Shown here: piece after piece, positions 28,703 through 41,799 of the stretch
Numbering within the stretch: the first letter of the stretch is position 1
Layout of the letters: each line of letters begins with the position of its first letter
Assembly: GCF_024741795.1 (NCBI RefSeq)
Contig: NZ_CP102950.1
Coordinates: forward strand, 1,736,001-1,800,000
Source of the DNA: Arthrobacter sp. CJ23
GTDB lineage: Bacteria; Actinomycetota; Actinomycetes; Actinomycetales; Micrococcaceae
Reading direction: 5' to 3'
DNA: 64,000 bases
Position numbers and translations under genes: made by a program
The notes under the pieces: generated by a model
Databases searched by the model: none
The model's input: the letters and a program-made list of their open reading frames with translations, nothing else
What the model was told of the DNA's origin: nothing

Positions 28703-30069
28703 CACCCCAGCTTGAACTCCCGTCCCTTGGCCGTGTCCACTTCATTGGGATCGGCGGCGTGGGCATGTCCGCCGTGGCCCGGATCATGGTGGCCCGCGGT
28801 GTTGCCGTGAGCGGTTCCGACGCCAAGGATCTCCCGGTCATGCGAGACCTCGCGGCCGCCGGCGCCAGGATCGCGGTCGGCTACGCAGCGGAGAACCTCG
28901 GCGATGCCCAGACCGTCGTGGCCGGATCCGCTATCCGGGCCGACAACCCGGAACTCGCGGCCGCCCGTGCCGCAGGCCTCCCGGTGCTGCACCGCTCCGA
29001 GGCCCTGGCCGCCACCATGGCGAACGACCGCGTGGTCACTGTCGCCGGAACGCACGGCAAGTCCACCACCACCTCGATGGTGGCCGTCCTCCTGAAGGAG
29101 GCCGGACTGGACCCGTCCTTCGCAATCGGCGCCAACGTGCCGGCCCTCGGCGTGAACGCTGCCCACGGGGCCTCGGACATCTTCGTGGCAGAGGCGGATG
29201 AATCCGACGGTTCCTTCCTGAATTACCGGCCGCTGATCGCGGTCGTCACGAACGTCGAGGCCGACCACCTGGACCACTACGGCACGGCCGAGGCCGTGTA
29301 CGCCTCCTTTGATGCGTTCGCGGCGCTCCTGCCCGCCAGCGGAGCCCTGCTGGCCTGTGCCGACGACGCCGGCGCCCGTGCCCTGGCCGCGCGCACCACG
29401 GAGCGAGGGACCACGCGCGTGCTGACGTACGGCACCTCCGAGGACGCCGATATCCGGCTGTACGACGGCGGACCCGGCGACGTCTGGGTGTCCGACGGCG
29501 GCGAACGCCACCGTCTGGACCTCCAGGTCCCCGGTCGGCACAACGCCCTCAACGCGGCCGCTGCCTTCGCCGTTGCCGTCGAGCTCGGGGTGGATGCCGC
29601 AGCCGCTGCTGCCGCGCTGGGCCACTTCAGCGGCGCCTCGCGCCGGTTCGAGTTCAAGGGCGAGGGGGGCGGAATCCGTGTCTACGACGACTACGCCCAC
29701 CACCCCACGGAAGTCCGGGCCGCGCTGTCGGCCGCCCGCTCTGTGGCCGGCGGGAACAAGGTCCATGTCCTGTTCCAGCCGCACCTTTTCTCCCGGACCC
29801 GTGAATTCGCGCGCGAATTTGCCGAGGCGCTCAACACGGCCGATACCGCGCTGGTCCTGGACATCTACCCGGCCCGGGAGGACCCGATCCCCGGCGTCAC
29901 CAGCACGCTGATCACCGAGCACCTGACGTTCGGGGGCCTTGTGGCTGCAGGCGAGGACGCAGTGGCCGCAGTGCTGGCAGCGGCCGGCCAGGGCGACATC
30001 GTGCTGACCGTCGGCGCGGGGGACGTGACTTCCTACGGGCCGCGGATCGTCGAGGCCCTCGGTGGCTAG
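28699..30069 (+). CDS. murC: UDP-MurNAc-L-alanine ligase
   Basis: Adds L-alanine to UDP-MurNAc, the first amino acid step of precursor synthesis. Shows [17 protein letters not shown] at the N-terminus, ATP loop [36 protein letters not shown], and the [13 protein letters not shown] block. 456 residues, normal length. The stop lies inside the start of ftsQ. Confidence 0.96.
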   Translation: MTPQLELPSLGRVHFIGIGGVGMSAVARIMVARGVAVSGSDAKDLPVMRDLAAAGARIAVGYAAENLGDAQTVVAGSAIRADNPELAAARAAGLPVLHRSEALAATMANDRVVTVAGTHGKSTTTSMVAVLLKEAGLDPSFAIGANVPALGVNAAHGASDIFVAEADESDGSFLNYRPLIAVVTNVEADHLDHYGTAEAVYASFDAFAALLPASGALLACADDAGARALAARTTERGTTRVLTYGTSEDADIRLYDGGPGDVWVSDGGERHRLDLQVPGRHNALNAAAAFAVAVELGVDAAAAAAALGHFSGASRRFEFKGEGGGIRVYDDYAHHPTEVRAALSAARSVAGGNKVHVLFQPHLFSRTREFAREFAEALNTADTALVLDIYPAREDPIPGVTSTLITEHLTFGGLVAAGEDAVAAVLAAAGQGDIVLTVGAGDVTSYGPRIVEALGG

Positions 30070-30952
30070 CCCCCGGAAACCTGGCCTCAGGCCCGGCGCG
30101 ACGTCCCGGCCGGGCGTTTCGTCGGAATCCGGCGCCGTCATCAGCGCCGAGCGTGCCATCGAACCCGAGGCGCCGCAGTCCGGGAAGCCGCAGACCAAGA
30201 GTCCGCAGGCCAAGAGTCCACAGCCCGGCAGCAATGTCATCGAGTTCCCGGAGCCCAAGGGGCGTCGGAAACGCCGCATCCTCCTGTGGGTCGCCGCAGC
30301 CGTGGCAGCGTTTGTGGCCGCCGTGGTTGCCGGGGCCGTCTACTCTCCGGTCCTTGCGGTCCAGACCATCACCGTGGACGGAACCAAGCTGCTGGCTCCG
30401 GCCGCCGTGCAGAAGGCACTCGCCGCCGTCGAGGGCAAACCGCTCCCGCAGCTCAGCGAGCAGGAAGTCACGGAGCTCCTCAAACCGCTCGTTCAGGTCC
30501 GCTCGGCGACCATCGAGGCCAGGCCGCCGTCGGAACTGCTGGTGCATGTTGTCGAACGCGTGCCCGTGGCGTTGGCCAAGCAGGGGGAGTCGTACGTCAT
30601 GGTCGATGTGGACGGCATCCACCTCGGGGTCACGAAGGATCCCGCCGAGGTGCCGCTTCCGCTGATCGATGCAGGCGCCGGCACCACCAACACCGAGCTG
30701 TTCAAGGTCATCACCGCCGTCCTGGACACCCTCCCTGCGGACGTGCTGGCAAAGCTCTCCGCGGCCTCGGCCAAGTCGGCGGACGCCGTGGAGCTGCGCC
30801 TGGACGACGGCAAGACGGTAGTGTGGGGCAATGCCGAGGACAAAGAGCTCAAAGCCAAGGCGCTGGAGGCTCTCCTGAAGATGCCGCCGAACCCCAAGGT
30901 TCCCATCAACGTCTACGACGTCAGCACACCGCGGCATCCATTCACCAAATAG
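30062..30952 (+). CDS. ftsQ: Division protein FtsQ (DivIB)
   Basis: Bitopic division protein of the FtsQ-FtsL-DivIC complex. It has a long charged cytoplasmic region of about 70 residues, one membrane helix (ILLWVAAAVAAFVAAVVAGAV), then a POTRA domain (VQTITVDGTKLLAPAAVQKAL) and the beta domain with VHVVERVPVALA. 296 residues. The GTG overlaps murC by 8 bases. It is followed by a 215-base gap with the ftsZ promoter. Confidence 0.93.
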   Translation: MASPRKPGLRPGATSRPGVSSESGAVISAERAIEPEAPQSGKPQTKSPQAKSPQPGSNVIEFPEPKGRRKRRILLWVAAAVAAFVAAVVAGAVYSPVLAVQTITVDGTKLLAPAAVQKALAAVEGKPLPQLSEQEVTELLKPLVQVRSATIEARPPSELLVHVVERVPVALAKQGESYVMVDVDGIHLGVTKDPAEVPLPLIDAGAGTTNTELFKVITAVLDTLPADVLAKLSAASAKSADAVELRLDDGKTVVWGNAEDKELKAKALEALLKMPPNPKVPINVYDVSTPRHPFTK

Positions 30953-31069
30953 AGGCAGCAGCAGGTAACAAGTGACCGGACAGGGCCTTATTTCGCCCCA
31001 TTCAGGCGACACGCGGAAGCGGTCATTGAATGTGCGAACCATAGGAAATACGGTCACCAGTAGAGTTAC

Positions 31070-31098
31070 TTGACATAACAACAACCTTCAACTAGAGG
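31070..31098 (+). promoter_or_regulatory. Candidate ftsZ promoter
   Basis: TTGACA (31070-31075), a 17-base spacer and TAGAGG (31093-31098), in an A/T-rich part of the gap between ftsQ and ftsZ. The -35 is perfect and the -10 imperfect. It predicts a leader of about 60-65 bases. Extra ftsZ transcription beyond cluster read-through is common in actinobacteria. Confidence 0.6.
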
Positions 31099-31167
31099 GT
31101 TAAGGTCCAGACTTCACGTTGGACTCGATCAGTTTCGCTAATAGGACACAAGCAAGGGGCACGAAAC

Positions 31168-32382
31168 GTGGCAGCACCGCAGAACTACTTGGCCGTCATC
31201 AAGGTCGTCGGCATCGGCGGCGGTGGCGTGAACGCAGTCAACCGGATGATCGAAGTCGGCCTTCGCGGCGTCGAATTCATCGCGATCAACACCGACGCGC
31301 AGGCGCTGCTCATGAGTGATGCGGACGTCAAGCTCGACGTCGGACGCGAGCTCACCCGTGGCCTGGGCGCCGGCGCCAACCCGGAGGTCGGCAAGCAGGC
31401 TGCAGAGGACCACGCCGATGAGATCGAAGAAGTTCTGCGCGGCGCGGACATGGTCTTCGTCACCGCCGGCGAGGGTGGTGGCACCGGAACCGGTGGTGCC
31501 CCCGTCGTTGCGCGCATCGCCCGCTCCCTGGGTGCGCTGACCATCGGTGTTGTCACCCGTCCGTTCACCTTCGAAGGCCGCCGCCGTGCGGGCTCCGCGG
31601 AGGCCGGCATCGACGCCCTGCGCGACGAAGTCGACACGCTGATCGTCATCCCGAACGACCGGCTCCTGTCCATCAGCGACCGCAACGTCTCCGTCCTGGA
31701 CGCTTTCCGCTCCGCTGACCAGGTGCTCCTCTCCGGCGTCCAGGGCATCACTGACCTCATCACCACACCGGGCCTGATCAACCTTGACTTCGCCGACGTC
31801 AAGTCGGTCATGCAGGGTGCAGGCTCCGCGCTCATGGGCATCGGCTCCGCCCGTGGCGAAGACCGCGCAGTGAAGGCCGCGGAACTGGCCATCGCGTCCC
31901 CGCTGCTCGAGGCTTCCATCGACGGTGCCCACGGTGTCCTGCTCTCCATCCAGGGCGGCTCCGACCTCGGACTGTTCGAAATCAACGAGGCCGCACGACT
32001 GGTCCAGGAAGTGGCCCACCCGGAGGCCAACATCATCTTCGGTGCCGTCATTGACGACGCCCTGGGTGACGAGGCCCGTGTCACCGTCATTGCCGCCGGC
32101 TTCGACGACGTCAAGGCCACCTCGCCGTCCATGGACCAGTCGCGTCCCGCGGTTGCGCCGGTTGAACGCGCGGTTGCTCCGGCATCCGCCCCGGCACACG
32201 CCGCCGCACCGCACCACGTCCCCGCCAGCATCGGCGCCTCGGGCCTGAGCAACTGGGGCCAGCAGCGCCCCTCCGCCCTGCCTGCGGACTCCGGCTTCGA
32301 CGTCGACCTTCCCGCCGTGGTGGAGCCGGACCTGTCCGGCAGCCGCACCGACGACCTCGACGTCCCGGACTTCCTGAAGTAG
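31168..32382 (+). CDS. ftsZ: Cell division tubulin homologue FtsZ
   Basis: Forms the Z-ring GTPase polymer. The tubulin signature GEGGGTGTG is at residues 101-109; the T7 loop region [11 protein letters not shown] follows. A Pro/Ala-rich linker of about 65 residues leads to the C-terminal peptide [10 protein letters not shown], which matches the SepF-binding end known in actinobacteria. 404 residues. The GTG has AAGGGG upstream with a longish 9-base gap. No ftsA is present before it; SepF takes the anchoring role. Confidence 0.97.
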   Translation: MAAPQNYLAVIKVVGIGGGGVNAVNRMIEVGLRGVEFIAINTDAQALLMSDADVKLDVGRELTRGLGAGANPEVGKQAAEDHADEIEEVLRGADMVFVTAGEGGGTGTGGAPVVARIARSLGALTIGVVTRPFTFEGRRRAGSAEAGIDALRDEVDTLIVIPNDRLLSISDRNVSVLDAFRSADQVLLSGVQGITDLITTPGLINLDFADVKSVMQGAGSALMGIGSARGEDRAVKAAELAIASPLLEASIDGAHGVLLSIQGGSDLGLFEINEAARLVQEVAHPEANIIFGAVIDDALGDEARVTVIAAGFDDVKATSPSMDQSRPAVAPVERAVAPASAPAHAAAPHHVPASIGASGLSNWGQQRPSALPADSGFDVDLPAVVEPDLSGSRTDDLDVPDFLK

Positions 32383-32418
32383 GAAGTCCTCCGCAAAGTT
32401 CAGGAGACGCAGTTACCG

Positions 32419-33114
32419 GTGTTTTGGTGGCGGAATGAAGTGCGGCCGGGCGTATCGCTCGCCTTCACCGACGCGGGCGCCGGCAATCTGGCCCTGCACG
32501 TGGGAGATGACCCCGAAGAAGTGATGGCCCGCCGGGCCGCGCTGGAAACAGCAGCGGGGCTCGGCGGCCGGTATTTCCAGTACATGGACCAGGTCCACGG
32601 CAACACGGTGGAATTCATTGACGCCCTGGGTCCCGGCCCCACCGCCGACGCCATGGTCTCCGACGGCCAGCCCCTCGCCGTCATGGTGGCCGACTGCGTT
32701 CCCGTGGTGTTGCTGGGTGAAGGCCCCGCCCCGGACAAGCCCATCCTGGCCGTGGCCCACGCCGGCCGCCCCGGCGTAGCCTCGCGCGTGGTTCCGGCAA
32801 CCGTGGCGGAGATGCGGCTCCGCGGAGCCACGGGCATCCGCGCCTGGATCGGCCCCTCCGTGTGCGGCGCCTGCTACGAGGTCCCCGCGGACATGCGAGC
32901 CGCAGTCGCCATGATTGAGCCGGCCACCTGGTCGGAGACGTCCTGGGGAACCCCCGGCCTCGATCTCCCCGCAGGCGTCCGGGCACAATTGGCGGCTGTT
33001 GACGTGGACCTTGCCTATTCCGGCGAATGCACACTGGAAAACGACTCACTTTTCTCCTACCGGCGCGATCCGCAGAGCGGTCGATTCGCAGGTTTGGTAT
33101 GGACGCATGACTGA
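32419..33114 (+). CDS. pgeF: PgeF-type peptidoglycan editing factor (YfiH/DUF152)
   Basis: Purine-nucleoside-processing, laccase-fold protein; the E. coli member removes misincorporated residues at position 1 of the wall precursor pathway (editing MurC output). The metal site is present: His in DQVHGNTV, Cys in MVADCVPVV and His in AVAHAG. Also GPSVCGACYEV. 231 residues. The GTG at 32419 has a weak ribosome site (AGGAG about 12 bases upstream). It lies between ftsZ and sepF as in most actinobacteria, and overlaps the next gene by 8 bases. Confidence 0.88.
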   Translation: MFWWRNEVRPGVSLAFTDAGAGNLALHVGDDPEEVMARRAALETAAGLGGRYFQYMDQVHGNTVEFIDALGPGPTADAMVSDGQPLAVMVADCVPVVLLGEGPAPDKPILAVAHAGRPGVASRVVPATVAEMRLRGATGIRAWIGPSVCGACYEVPADMRAAVAMIEPATWSETSWGTPGLDLPAGVRAQLAAVDVDLAYSGECTLENDSLFSYRRDPQSGRFAGLVWTHD

Positions 33115-33874
33115 TCACCCCCACCCCGCAGCCCAGGACGCCGCCGGCGACGCCCGTCCTGTCGACCAGCGCAGCGCAGTGCTCCGGGAACGGCTGGCGG
33201 CCGTGCGCCACCGCATCAGTGCGGCCACCTTGGCTGCGGGACGCATCGATGAGCCCCTCCTGGTCGTCGTCACCAAGTTCCATCCCGCAGCGGATGTCCG
33301 CCGTCTCGTGGCCCTTGGGGTTGCCGACGTCGGCGAGAACCGAGACCAGGAGGCGTCTGCCAAGGCGGCGGAGCTCAGCGGCCTGGATGTCCGCTGGCAT
33401 TTCATCGGCCAGCTTCAGAGCAACAAGGCCAAATCCGTGGTCAAGTACGCGCATTCGGTGCAGTCCGTCGACCGCCTCCAGCTCGCCGATGCCCTCGCCA
33501 AGGCTGTGGCGCGCGAACAGGACGCAACAGGGCGGCCGGACCTGGACTGCTACATCCAGGTGAGCCTCGAAGACGACGGCGGTGAGCACCGCGGCGGGGC
33601 CGCTCCTGACGAGCTCGGATTGTTGGCGGAACGGATCGAATCGGCCGCGGGCCTTCACCTTGCCGGTGTCATGGCCGTAGCGCCCCTCGGTGCCCACCCC
33701 GAAGCGGCCTTCGAACGGCTCGCCCGGATATCGGCGGCCCTGCGCGCCAATCACCCGGCCGCCGTCGGGGTCTCCGCCGGCATGAGCCAGGACCTTGAAG
33801 CGGCGATCAAATTCGGGGCGACACACCTGAGGATCGGATCCGATATTCTCGGTTCAAGGCCGGCCGTGCGGTAG
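33107..33874 (+). CDS. Pyridoxal phosphate homeostasis protein (YggS/PLPBP)
   Basis: Binds PLP on a lysine and buffers the pool of free PLP; not itself a known enzyme. The PLP lysine is in LLVVVTKFHP near the N-terminus; GENRDQEASAKA, WHFIGQLQSNKAK, SAGMSQDLEAAIKFGATHLRIGSDILG are family blocks. 255 residues. The ATG at 33107 overlaps pgeF by 8 bases. Conserved position between ftsZ and sepF is widely seen, for reasons not fully understood. Confidence 0.92.
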   Translation: MTDHPHPAAQDAAGDARPVDQRSAVLRERLAAVRHRISAATLAAGRIDEPLLVVVTKFHPAADVRRLVALGVADVGENRDQEASAKAAELSGLDVRWHFIGQLQSNKAKSVVKYAHSVQSVDRLQLADALAKAVAREQDATGRPDLDCYIQVSLEDDGGEHRGGAAPDELGLLAERIESAAGLHLAGVMAVAPLGAHPEAAFERLARISAALRANHPAAVGVSAGMSQDLEAAIKFGATHLRIGSDILGSRPAVR

Positions 33875-33960
33875 CGTCAAAGTATTGGAACGACGGGCCG
33901 GGATTCCAACAACGTCAAGTCATGGCGGCCCGCCTACTGCAGACACGATAGGAGTCCACC

Positions 33961-34494
33961 ATGGCTGGCGCTTTGCGCAAGACAATGATCTATCTTGGGC
34001 TGGCCGACGGCGAGGACCACTACGAGTCTGAGCCCCACGCAGCGCACAAGGACGAGGACCACTCCGAGGACCGTGAGCGTGAAGAACGCCGTGCTCCTGC
34101 CCCCGTCCGGGAAGTTGTCCGTGAAGTACCCCATCTTGTCGCCGAAGAGGAATACCGCGCACCCGTGACACCCATCAAGCGTGCGGCAGCAAGCCGCGAA
34201 GACGTCTCTGGCCTGAGGCAGATTACCACCGTCCACCCCCGCTCCTACAACGATGCCAAGATCATCGGCGAGAGCTTCCGCGACGGCATCCCCGTCATCA
34301 TGAACGTGACAGACATGGGGGAAGCGGACGCCAAGCGGCTCGTCGACTTCTCCGCCGGCCTGGTGTTCGGCCTGCACGGCAGCATCGAACGCGTGACGAA
34401 CAAGGTCTTCCTGCTCTCGCCGTCGTACGTTGAGGTCATCGGGGACGACAAGAAGGCCAGCGAAACGCAGGCCAGCTTCTTCAACCAGAGCTGA
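33961..34494 (+). CDS. sepF: Z-ring anchor SepF
   Basis: Tethers FtsZ to the membrane in bacteria without FtsA. The N-terminus [16 protein letters not shown] is the amphipathic membrane-binding helix; a charged linker follows (about 20-75), then the SepF core ([55 protein letters not shown]). 177 residues. AGGAG lies 6 bases before the ATG. A terminator follows, so yggT and divIVA probably have their own promoters. Confidence 0.95.
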   Translation: MAGALRKTMIYLGLADGEDHYESEPHAAHKDEDHSEDREREERRAPAPVREVVREVPHLVAEEEYRAPVTPIKRAAASREDVSGLRQITTVHPRSYNDAKIIGESFRDGIPVIMNVTDMGEADAKRLVDFSAGLVFGLHGSIERVTNKVFLLSPSYVEVIGDDKKASETQASFFNQS

Positions 34495-34506
34495 CAACAG
34501 AATTTC

Positions 34507-34540
34507 CAGATGCCAGGCGGGTCAACCGGCCTGGCATCTG
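34507..34540 (+). terminator. Terminator after sepF
   Basis: A perfect 12-bp stem (34507-34518 with 34529-34540), 10-base loop, followed by the moderately T/A-rich TGTTGCAATAATA. Confidence 0.7.
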
Positions 34541-34599
34541 TGTTGCAATAATAGGGACCGAGCAACAATCCAAAACAAGTGGGAGATCTGAGCTAACTC

Positions 34600-34887
34600 G
34601 TGGGCATTGTTTTCGGCCTTATCCATATAGCGCTGCTGCTGTTTTTCATCACTCTGATCATCAGGCTTGTCTTTGAGTGGGTCCAGATGTTCGCCCGGCA
34701 GTGGCGGCCGCGCGGCGCCGCGCTGGTCACCGCGCATGTTGTGTATTCGGTCACTGATCCGCCGATCAAGCGGTTGCGGCGGCTGGTGCCGCCCCTGCAG
34801 CTGGGTGGTGTCTCCCTCGACCTCGGCTTCCTGATCCTGTTCATAGTCGTCTACATCCTGATGGCCGTGACACTTGGCTTGACATAG
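34600..34887 (+). CDS. YggT family membrane protein
   Basis: A 95-residue protein with two hydrophobic segments, one at the N-terminus (VFGLIHIALLLFFITLIIRLVF) and one at the C-terminus (LGFLILFIVVYILMAVTLGL), joined by a basic loop containing the family block TDPPIKRLRRLVPPLQLGG. The GTG at 34600 lacks a close ribosome site (GGGAG is about 17 bases before it). Always found between sepF and divIVA; function uncertain, proposed to aid division or osmotic tolerance. Confidence 0.88.
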   Translation: MGIVFGLIHIALLLFFITLIIRLVFEWVQMFARQWRPRGAALVTAHVVYSVTDPPIKRLRRLVPPLQLGGVSLDLGFLILFIVVYILMAVTLGLT

Positions 34888-34950
34888 ATTTTCCCGCGAA
34901 GCGGGGCCCGGGGAACGGCAGCGTTCCCACTGGTCCAGGCCCGTGAATTC

Positions 34951-34980
34951 TCCAATCCAACACGATGGTGTTGAATTGGA
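34951..34980. repeat. AT-rich inverted repeat upstream of divIVA
   Basis: Two 13-base arms (34951-34963 and 34968-34980) pair at 12 of 13 positions around a GATG loop. It is far less GC-rich than the genome and is not followed by a T-run. It lies about 80 bases before divIVA. Confidence 0.7.
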
Positions 34981-35059
34981 GGAACCAGACGATATTTAGG
35001 TACCGTAGTTTTGAACGGCCGGAAGGCCTACTGACTAACTAGACCAATGAGGTGACCAG

Positions 35060-35752
35060 ATGGCTTTGACGCCAGAAGACGTTGTCAACAAGCGCTTTCA
35101 GCCGACCAAGTTCCGCGAAGGCTACGACCAGGATGAGGTAGACGACTTCCTCGACGAGATCGTCGTCGAACTCCGTCGCCTGAACCAGGAAAACGACGAG
35201 CTCCGCAAGAAGCTGGGCGAGAGCGGTGCCGCCGTGCCCGCAGCCACTGCCGCAGCCCCCGTGGTCGAAAAGGTTCCTGCCCCCGTCAAGGTTGACAAGG
35301 AAGCCGAAGCAAAGGCCGAGGCCGAAGCCAAGGCTGCCGCCGCTGCCAAGGCAAAGGAAGCCGAGAAGGCTGCAGCCGCAGCCGCTCCGGCCCCCGCAGC
35401 CGCCGCGGGTGTCACCCCCTCTGCCGAATCCGCTGCAGGCCTGCTGGCCATGGCCCAGCAGATGCACGACAAGCACGTCGCAGACGGTGCCCAGCAGAAG
35501 GACAAGATCATCGCCGAGGCACAGATCGAGGCCTCCAGCCTGGTCAACGATGCCCAGGAGAAGTCCCGCAAGATCCTCGGCGCCCTGGAGCAGCAGCGCT
35601 CCGTCCTGGAACGCAAGGTGGAGCAGCTCCGCGGCTTCGAGCGTGACTACCGCTCGCGCCTCAAGGCCTACATCGAAGGCCAGCTGCGCGATCTTGACGC
35701 CCGTGGCTCCGTTGCCGCCCCCGAGGTCGGCGAAGCGACTGCTGACGTCTAA
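35060..35752 (+). CDS. divIVA: Polar growth protein DivIVA (Wag31)
   Basis: Coiled-coil protein that gathers at curved membrane and recruits wall synthesis in actinobacteria. The N-terminal domain (TPEDVVNKRFQPTKFREGYDQDEVDDFLDEI) is the membrane-binding DivIVA head; a heptad stretch follows, then an Ala/Glu/Lys-rich linker (about 55-130) and a second coiled coil (AQQMHDKHVADGAQQKDKI through YRSRLKAYIEGQL). 230 residues. GAGGTGA is 4 bases before the ATG. Wag31 is a known target of the PASTA kinases in mycobacteria. Confidence 0.95.
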   Translation: MALTPEDVVNKRFQPTKFREGYDQDEVDDFLDEIVVELRRLNQENDELRKKLGESGAAVPAATAAAPVVEKVPAPVKVDKEAEAKAEAEAKAAAAAKAKEAEKAAAAAAPAPAAAAGVTPSAESAAGLLAMAQQMHDKHVADGAQQKDKIIAEAQIEASSLVNDAQEKSRKILGALEQQRSVLERKVEQLRGFERDYRSRLKAYIEGQLRDLDARGSVAAPEVGEATADV

Positions 35753-35763
35753 GCAAGTATTCT

Positions 35764-35802
35764 AAAGGCCGGTGGCTGAGGACTCCTCGGCCGCCGGCCT
35801 TT
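35764..35802 (+). terminator. Terminator after divIVA
   Basis: A 13-bp stem (35764-35776 with 35790-35802, one G-U pair) whose loop can fold further; ends in TTT. It lies 11 bases after the stop and closes the dcw block. Confidence 0.85.
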
Positions 35803-35852
35803 GCTGTTAACGCCTAGTCAGCAGCCCGCCACGGTTCCCGAATGAAAGCACT

Positions 35853-36455
35853 ATGACCGACGAACACACGGACGGCACCACACTGCCGGCCCCCATAGTC
35901 CGCCACACCTGGCGCCCGGCCATGCTCTGGCTGTTTGCCGGTTTTGCCGTCTTTGCCTACGCCTTCGACCAGCTGACCAAGCTTTGGGTCACCAGCACCA
36001 TGGTGGAGGGCGAGCGCATTCCCGTACTCCCGCCCCTGCTGCACTGGTACTTCATCCGCAACTCGGGAGCGGCCTTCTCCATCGGCGAGAACGTCACCTG
36101 GGTCTTCTCGATCATCATGGCGGGCGTGTCCGTGGCCATCCTCTTCCAGCTCCGCCGCCTTGGTTCGGCCTGGTGGGCCCTCTCCCTGGGTCTCCTGCTC
36201 GGCGGCGCCCTGGGCAACCTAACGGACCGCCTCTTCCGGGAACCGTCCTTCGCCATGGGACATGTGGTGGATTTCATCCAACTGCCCAACTTCGCGATCT
36301 TCAACATCGCCGATTCCGCCGTCGTTTCCGGTGTGGTGATCATCTGCCTGCTGACGCTGCGGGGGATCGGCCTGGACGGCTCGCGCCAGCAGCCGGCAGC
36401 CAAGGCCGGCAAGCCGGCGGCTGCCGCAAACACAGAGGAGGCCGCCGGTGAGTGA
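35853..36455 (+). CDS. lspA: Lipoprotein signal peptidase (signal peptidase II)
   Basis: Membrane aspartic protease that removes lipoprotein signal peptides after lipidation. Four membrane helices; the catalytic Asp pair lies in GNLTDRL and FNIADSAV; also [10 protein letters not shown]. About 25 extra residues precede the first helix, and a basic Ala/Lys/Gln tail follows the last. 200 residues. It overlaps the pseudouridine synthase gene by 8 bases, a pairing seen in many bacteria. The lipoprotein at 13271-13819 would be a substrate. Confidence 0.94.
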   Translation: MTDEHTDGTTLPAPIVRHTWRPAMLWLFAGFAVFAYAFDQLTKLWVTSTMVEGERIPVLPPLLHWYFIRNSGAAFSIGENVTWVFSIIMAGVSVAILFQLRRLGSAWWALSLGLLLGGALGNLTDRLFREPSFAMGHVVDFIQLPNFAIFNIADSAVVSGVVIICLLTLRGIGLDGSRQQPAAKAGKPAAAANTEEAAGE

Positions 36456-37374
36456 GTCCGTTGCAGTTCCCGAGGAACTCGGCGGGACACGGGCCGACGC
36501 CGGCCTGGCCAAGCTCCTGGACATTTCCCGCTCCGCCGCCGCACTGCTGATCTCGGAAGGCAACGTCACTTGCGCCGGCACCGCCCTTGGCAAGTCCGCC
36601 AAGCTGGTGGCCGGCACCATGCTGGACGTCACCATTCCCGAACGGCGGGACCCCCTTGAAGTCGTGGAGGAAGTTGTGGAAGGCCTGAAGATCCTGCTGG
36701 ACGACGAGGATTTCGTTGTCATTGACAAGCCCGTAGGCGTGGCGGCCCACCCCTCGCCGGGTTGGGTGGGGCCCACCGTGGTGGGCGGCCTGGCCGGTGC
36801 CGGGTACCGGATCTCGACGTCGGGCGCCGCGGAGCGCGCAGGGATCGTGCACCGGCTCGACGTCGGCACCTCCGGTGTGATGGTGGTGGCCAAGACCGAG
36901 CACGCCTACACAATCCTCAAGCGTGCCTTCAAGGAACGCACGGTGGACAAGGTCTACCACGCCGTGGTCCAGGGCCTGCCCGAGCCGCTGGAAGGCACCA
37001 TTGACGCCCCCATCGGCCGCCATCCCGGCCACGACTGGCGCTTCGCCGTGATCGAGGACGGGCGCCCTTCGGTCACGCACTACGAGGTCCTTGAGGCCTT
37101 CGGCAAGGCAACCCTGGTGGAGGTGCACCTGGAGACGGGCCGCACGCATCAGATCCGCGTGCACTTCTCGGCCCTGCGCCACCCCTGTGCCGGCGACCTC
37201 ACCTATGGGGCGGACCCGCGCCTGGCCGCCAACCTGGGGCTGACCCGGCAGTGGCTGCACGCCCGCCAGCTTGGCTTCACCCACCCGCGCACCGGCGACT
37301 GGGTGGAAGTCACCAGCGACTACCCGGCAGACCTGCAGTACGCTCTGGACCTGCTAGCCAGCGGGGACGCCTGA
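36448..37374 (+). CDS. RluD-type rRNA pseudouridine synthase
   Basis: Converts uridines in 23S rRNA to pseudouridine. An N-terminal S4 RNA-binding domain ([24 protein letters not shown]) is followed by the catalytic domain with [15 protein letters not shown], Asp138 being the catalytic residue, and [20 protein letters not shown]. 308 residues. The GTG overlaps lspA. The modified positions are inferred from RluD and not proven. Confidence 0.92.
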   Translation: MSESVAVPEELGGTRADAGLAKLLDISRSAAALLISEGNVTCAGTALGKSAKLVAGTMLDVTIPERRDPLEVVEEVVEGLKILLDDEDFVVIDKPVGVAAHPSPGWVGPTVVGGLAGAGYRISTSGAAERAGIVHRLDVGTSGVMVVAKTEHAYTILKRAFKERTVDKVYHAVVQGLPEPLEGTIDAPIGRHPGHDWRFAVIEDGRPSVTHYEVLEAFGKATLVEVHLETGRTHQIRVHFSALRHPCAGDLTYGADPRLAANLGLTRQWLHARQLGFTHPRTGDWVEVTSDYPADLQYALDLLASGDA

Positions 37375-37456
37375 GACGTCCGGTTCACCGCACACCGTTG
37401 ACGCCGCCCGCGGCCGGGGTTAGCGTTTTGGCACCACCGGCACGCTGATTCATTGG

Positions 37457-37504
37457 CTCATCGACTCACCAGCTCACCAGCTCATCAGTGCATCAGGACA
37501 CCAG
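37457..37504. repeat. Six degenerate 8-bp tandem units
   Basis: CTCATCGA, CTCACCAG, CTCACCAG, CTCATCAG, TGCATCAG, GACACCAG run head to tail just before the ribosome site of the next gene. Possibly a slippage product; no function evident. Confidence 0.7.
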
Positions 37505-37526
37505 CCGGCATGGCAGGAGGCATGAG

Positions 37527-38117
37527 GTGCGCGGAGTCCGGAGCGAAACGCTCAACAGGCCGCCCGCGGCCGTCGTCGCCGGGGCCGTGCTCTGGTTTGT
37601 GGGAGTCTCGCCGGCCCAGCGCGTGTACCTCACGCAGGACCCCGCCGCCCGCCTGGCGATCCTCGAAAAATCCGGCTGGCGCTGGGTTGCCGGGCAGCAC
37701 CTGACGGCGGTGGGAACCGCCGTCGTTCCAGTGGCTTTCGCCGGGCTTGCCGCGGGGCTGCCCCACGGAAAGGCGCGGAAGCTTGCGGGCCTCGCAGCCG
37801 CTTCGCTGCTGGCCGGGGCACCCCTGTTCGTGTGGTGCCTGGCCGACAGGGCCAGTGATCTTGAGCGCTTCGCCTACCGCCGGGGTGCCTCATGGCCCTT
37901 CCTGACGTACTCCTGGCTCCACGTTGCCGGACTGGCGGCCCTGGCAGGGGCACTTGCGTGCCTGCCGGCCCCGCGCGGGGCCGTGGTCGCGGCGGCGGCC
38001 TCTGCGCCCGTTTTCGGCACCGTCCTGGCGGCCAACAAGGACATCCCGCCCTTCGTGTTCTACGCCGTCGAGGCCGGAGTTGCGGCATCGCTGCTCCGGC
38101 GGCAAGCCGGGCAGTAA
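37527..38117 (+). CDS. Predicted integral membrane protein, function unknown
   Basis: A 196-residue protein with about five hydrophobic segments ([92 protein letters not shown]). I do not recognise the family. The GTG at 37527 has a perfect AGGAGG (37515-37520) 6 bases upstream, which decides the start against an in-frame ATG 13 codons earlier. It stands alone between the pseudouridine synthase gene and dnaE. Confidence 0.7.
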   Translation: MRGVRSETLNRPPAAVVAGAVLWFVGVSPAQRVYLTQDPAARLAILEKSGWRWVAGQHLTAVGTAVVPVAFAGLAAGLPHGKARKLAGLAAASLLAGAPLFVWCLADRASDLERFAYRRGASWPFLTYSWLHVAGLAALAGALACLPAPRGAVVAAAASAPVFGTVLAANKDIPPFVFYAVEAGVAASLLRRQAGQ

Positions 38118-38164
38118 CCCGGCCGCGGTCCGGGCAGGCGAAAGCCGTTCCGGCCCCGCGACGG

Positions 38165-38170
38165 TAGACT
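38165..38170 (+). promoter_or_regulatory. -10 element of dnaE (leaderless type)
   Basis: TAGACT ends 6 bases before the GTG at 38177. Of the two adjacent GTG codons (38174, 38177) the second has the proper distance. Confidence 0.55.
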
Positions 38171-38176
38171 GTCGTG

Positions 38177-41734
<3,558 letters not shown>

Positions 41735-41743
41735 GGCAGGGCC

Positions 41744-41777
41744 GGGCCAGCAGCCGGGCCGGGCCAGCAGCCGGGCC
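41744..41777. repeat. 17-bp tandem duplication after dnaE
   Basis: Two exact head-to-tail copies of a 17-base GC-only-plus-A unit (41744-41760, 41761-41777), followed by a degenerate third copy to 41800. The third part can fold into a hairpin and may act as the terminator for the two converging genes. Confidence 0.75.
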
Positions 41778-41799
41778 TGGCCCGACAGCCAGGGCCGGG

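Noticed and set aside
30953..31167. A missing or degenerate ftsA between ftsQ and ftsZ
   Set aside because: The gap of 215 bases holds only the promoter region. Actinobacteria lack ftsA in general; SepF is present.
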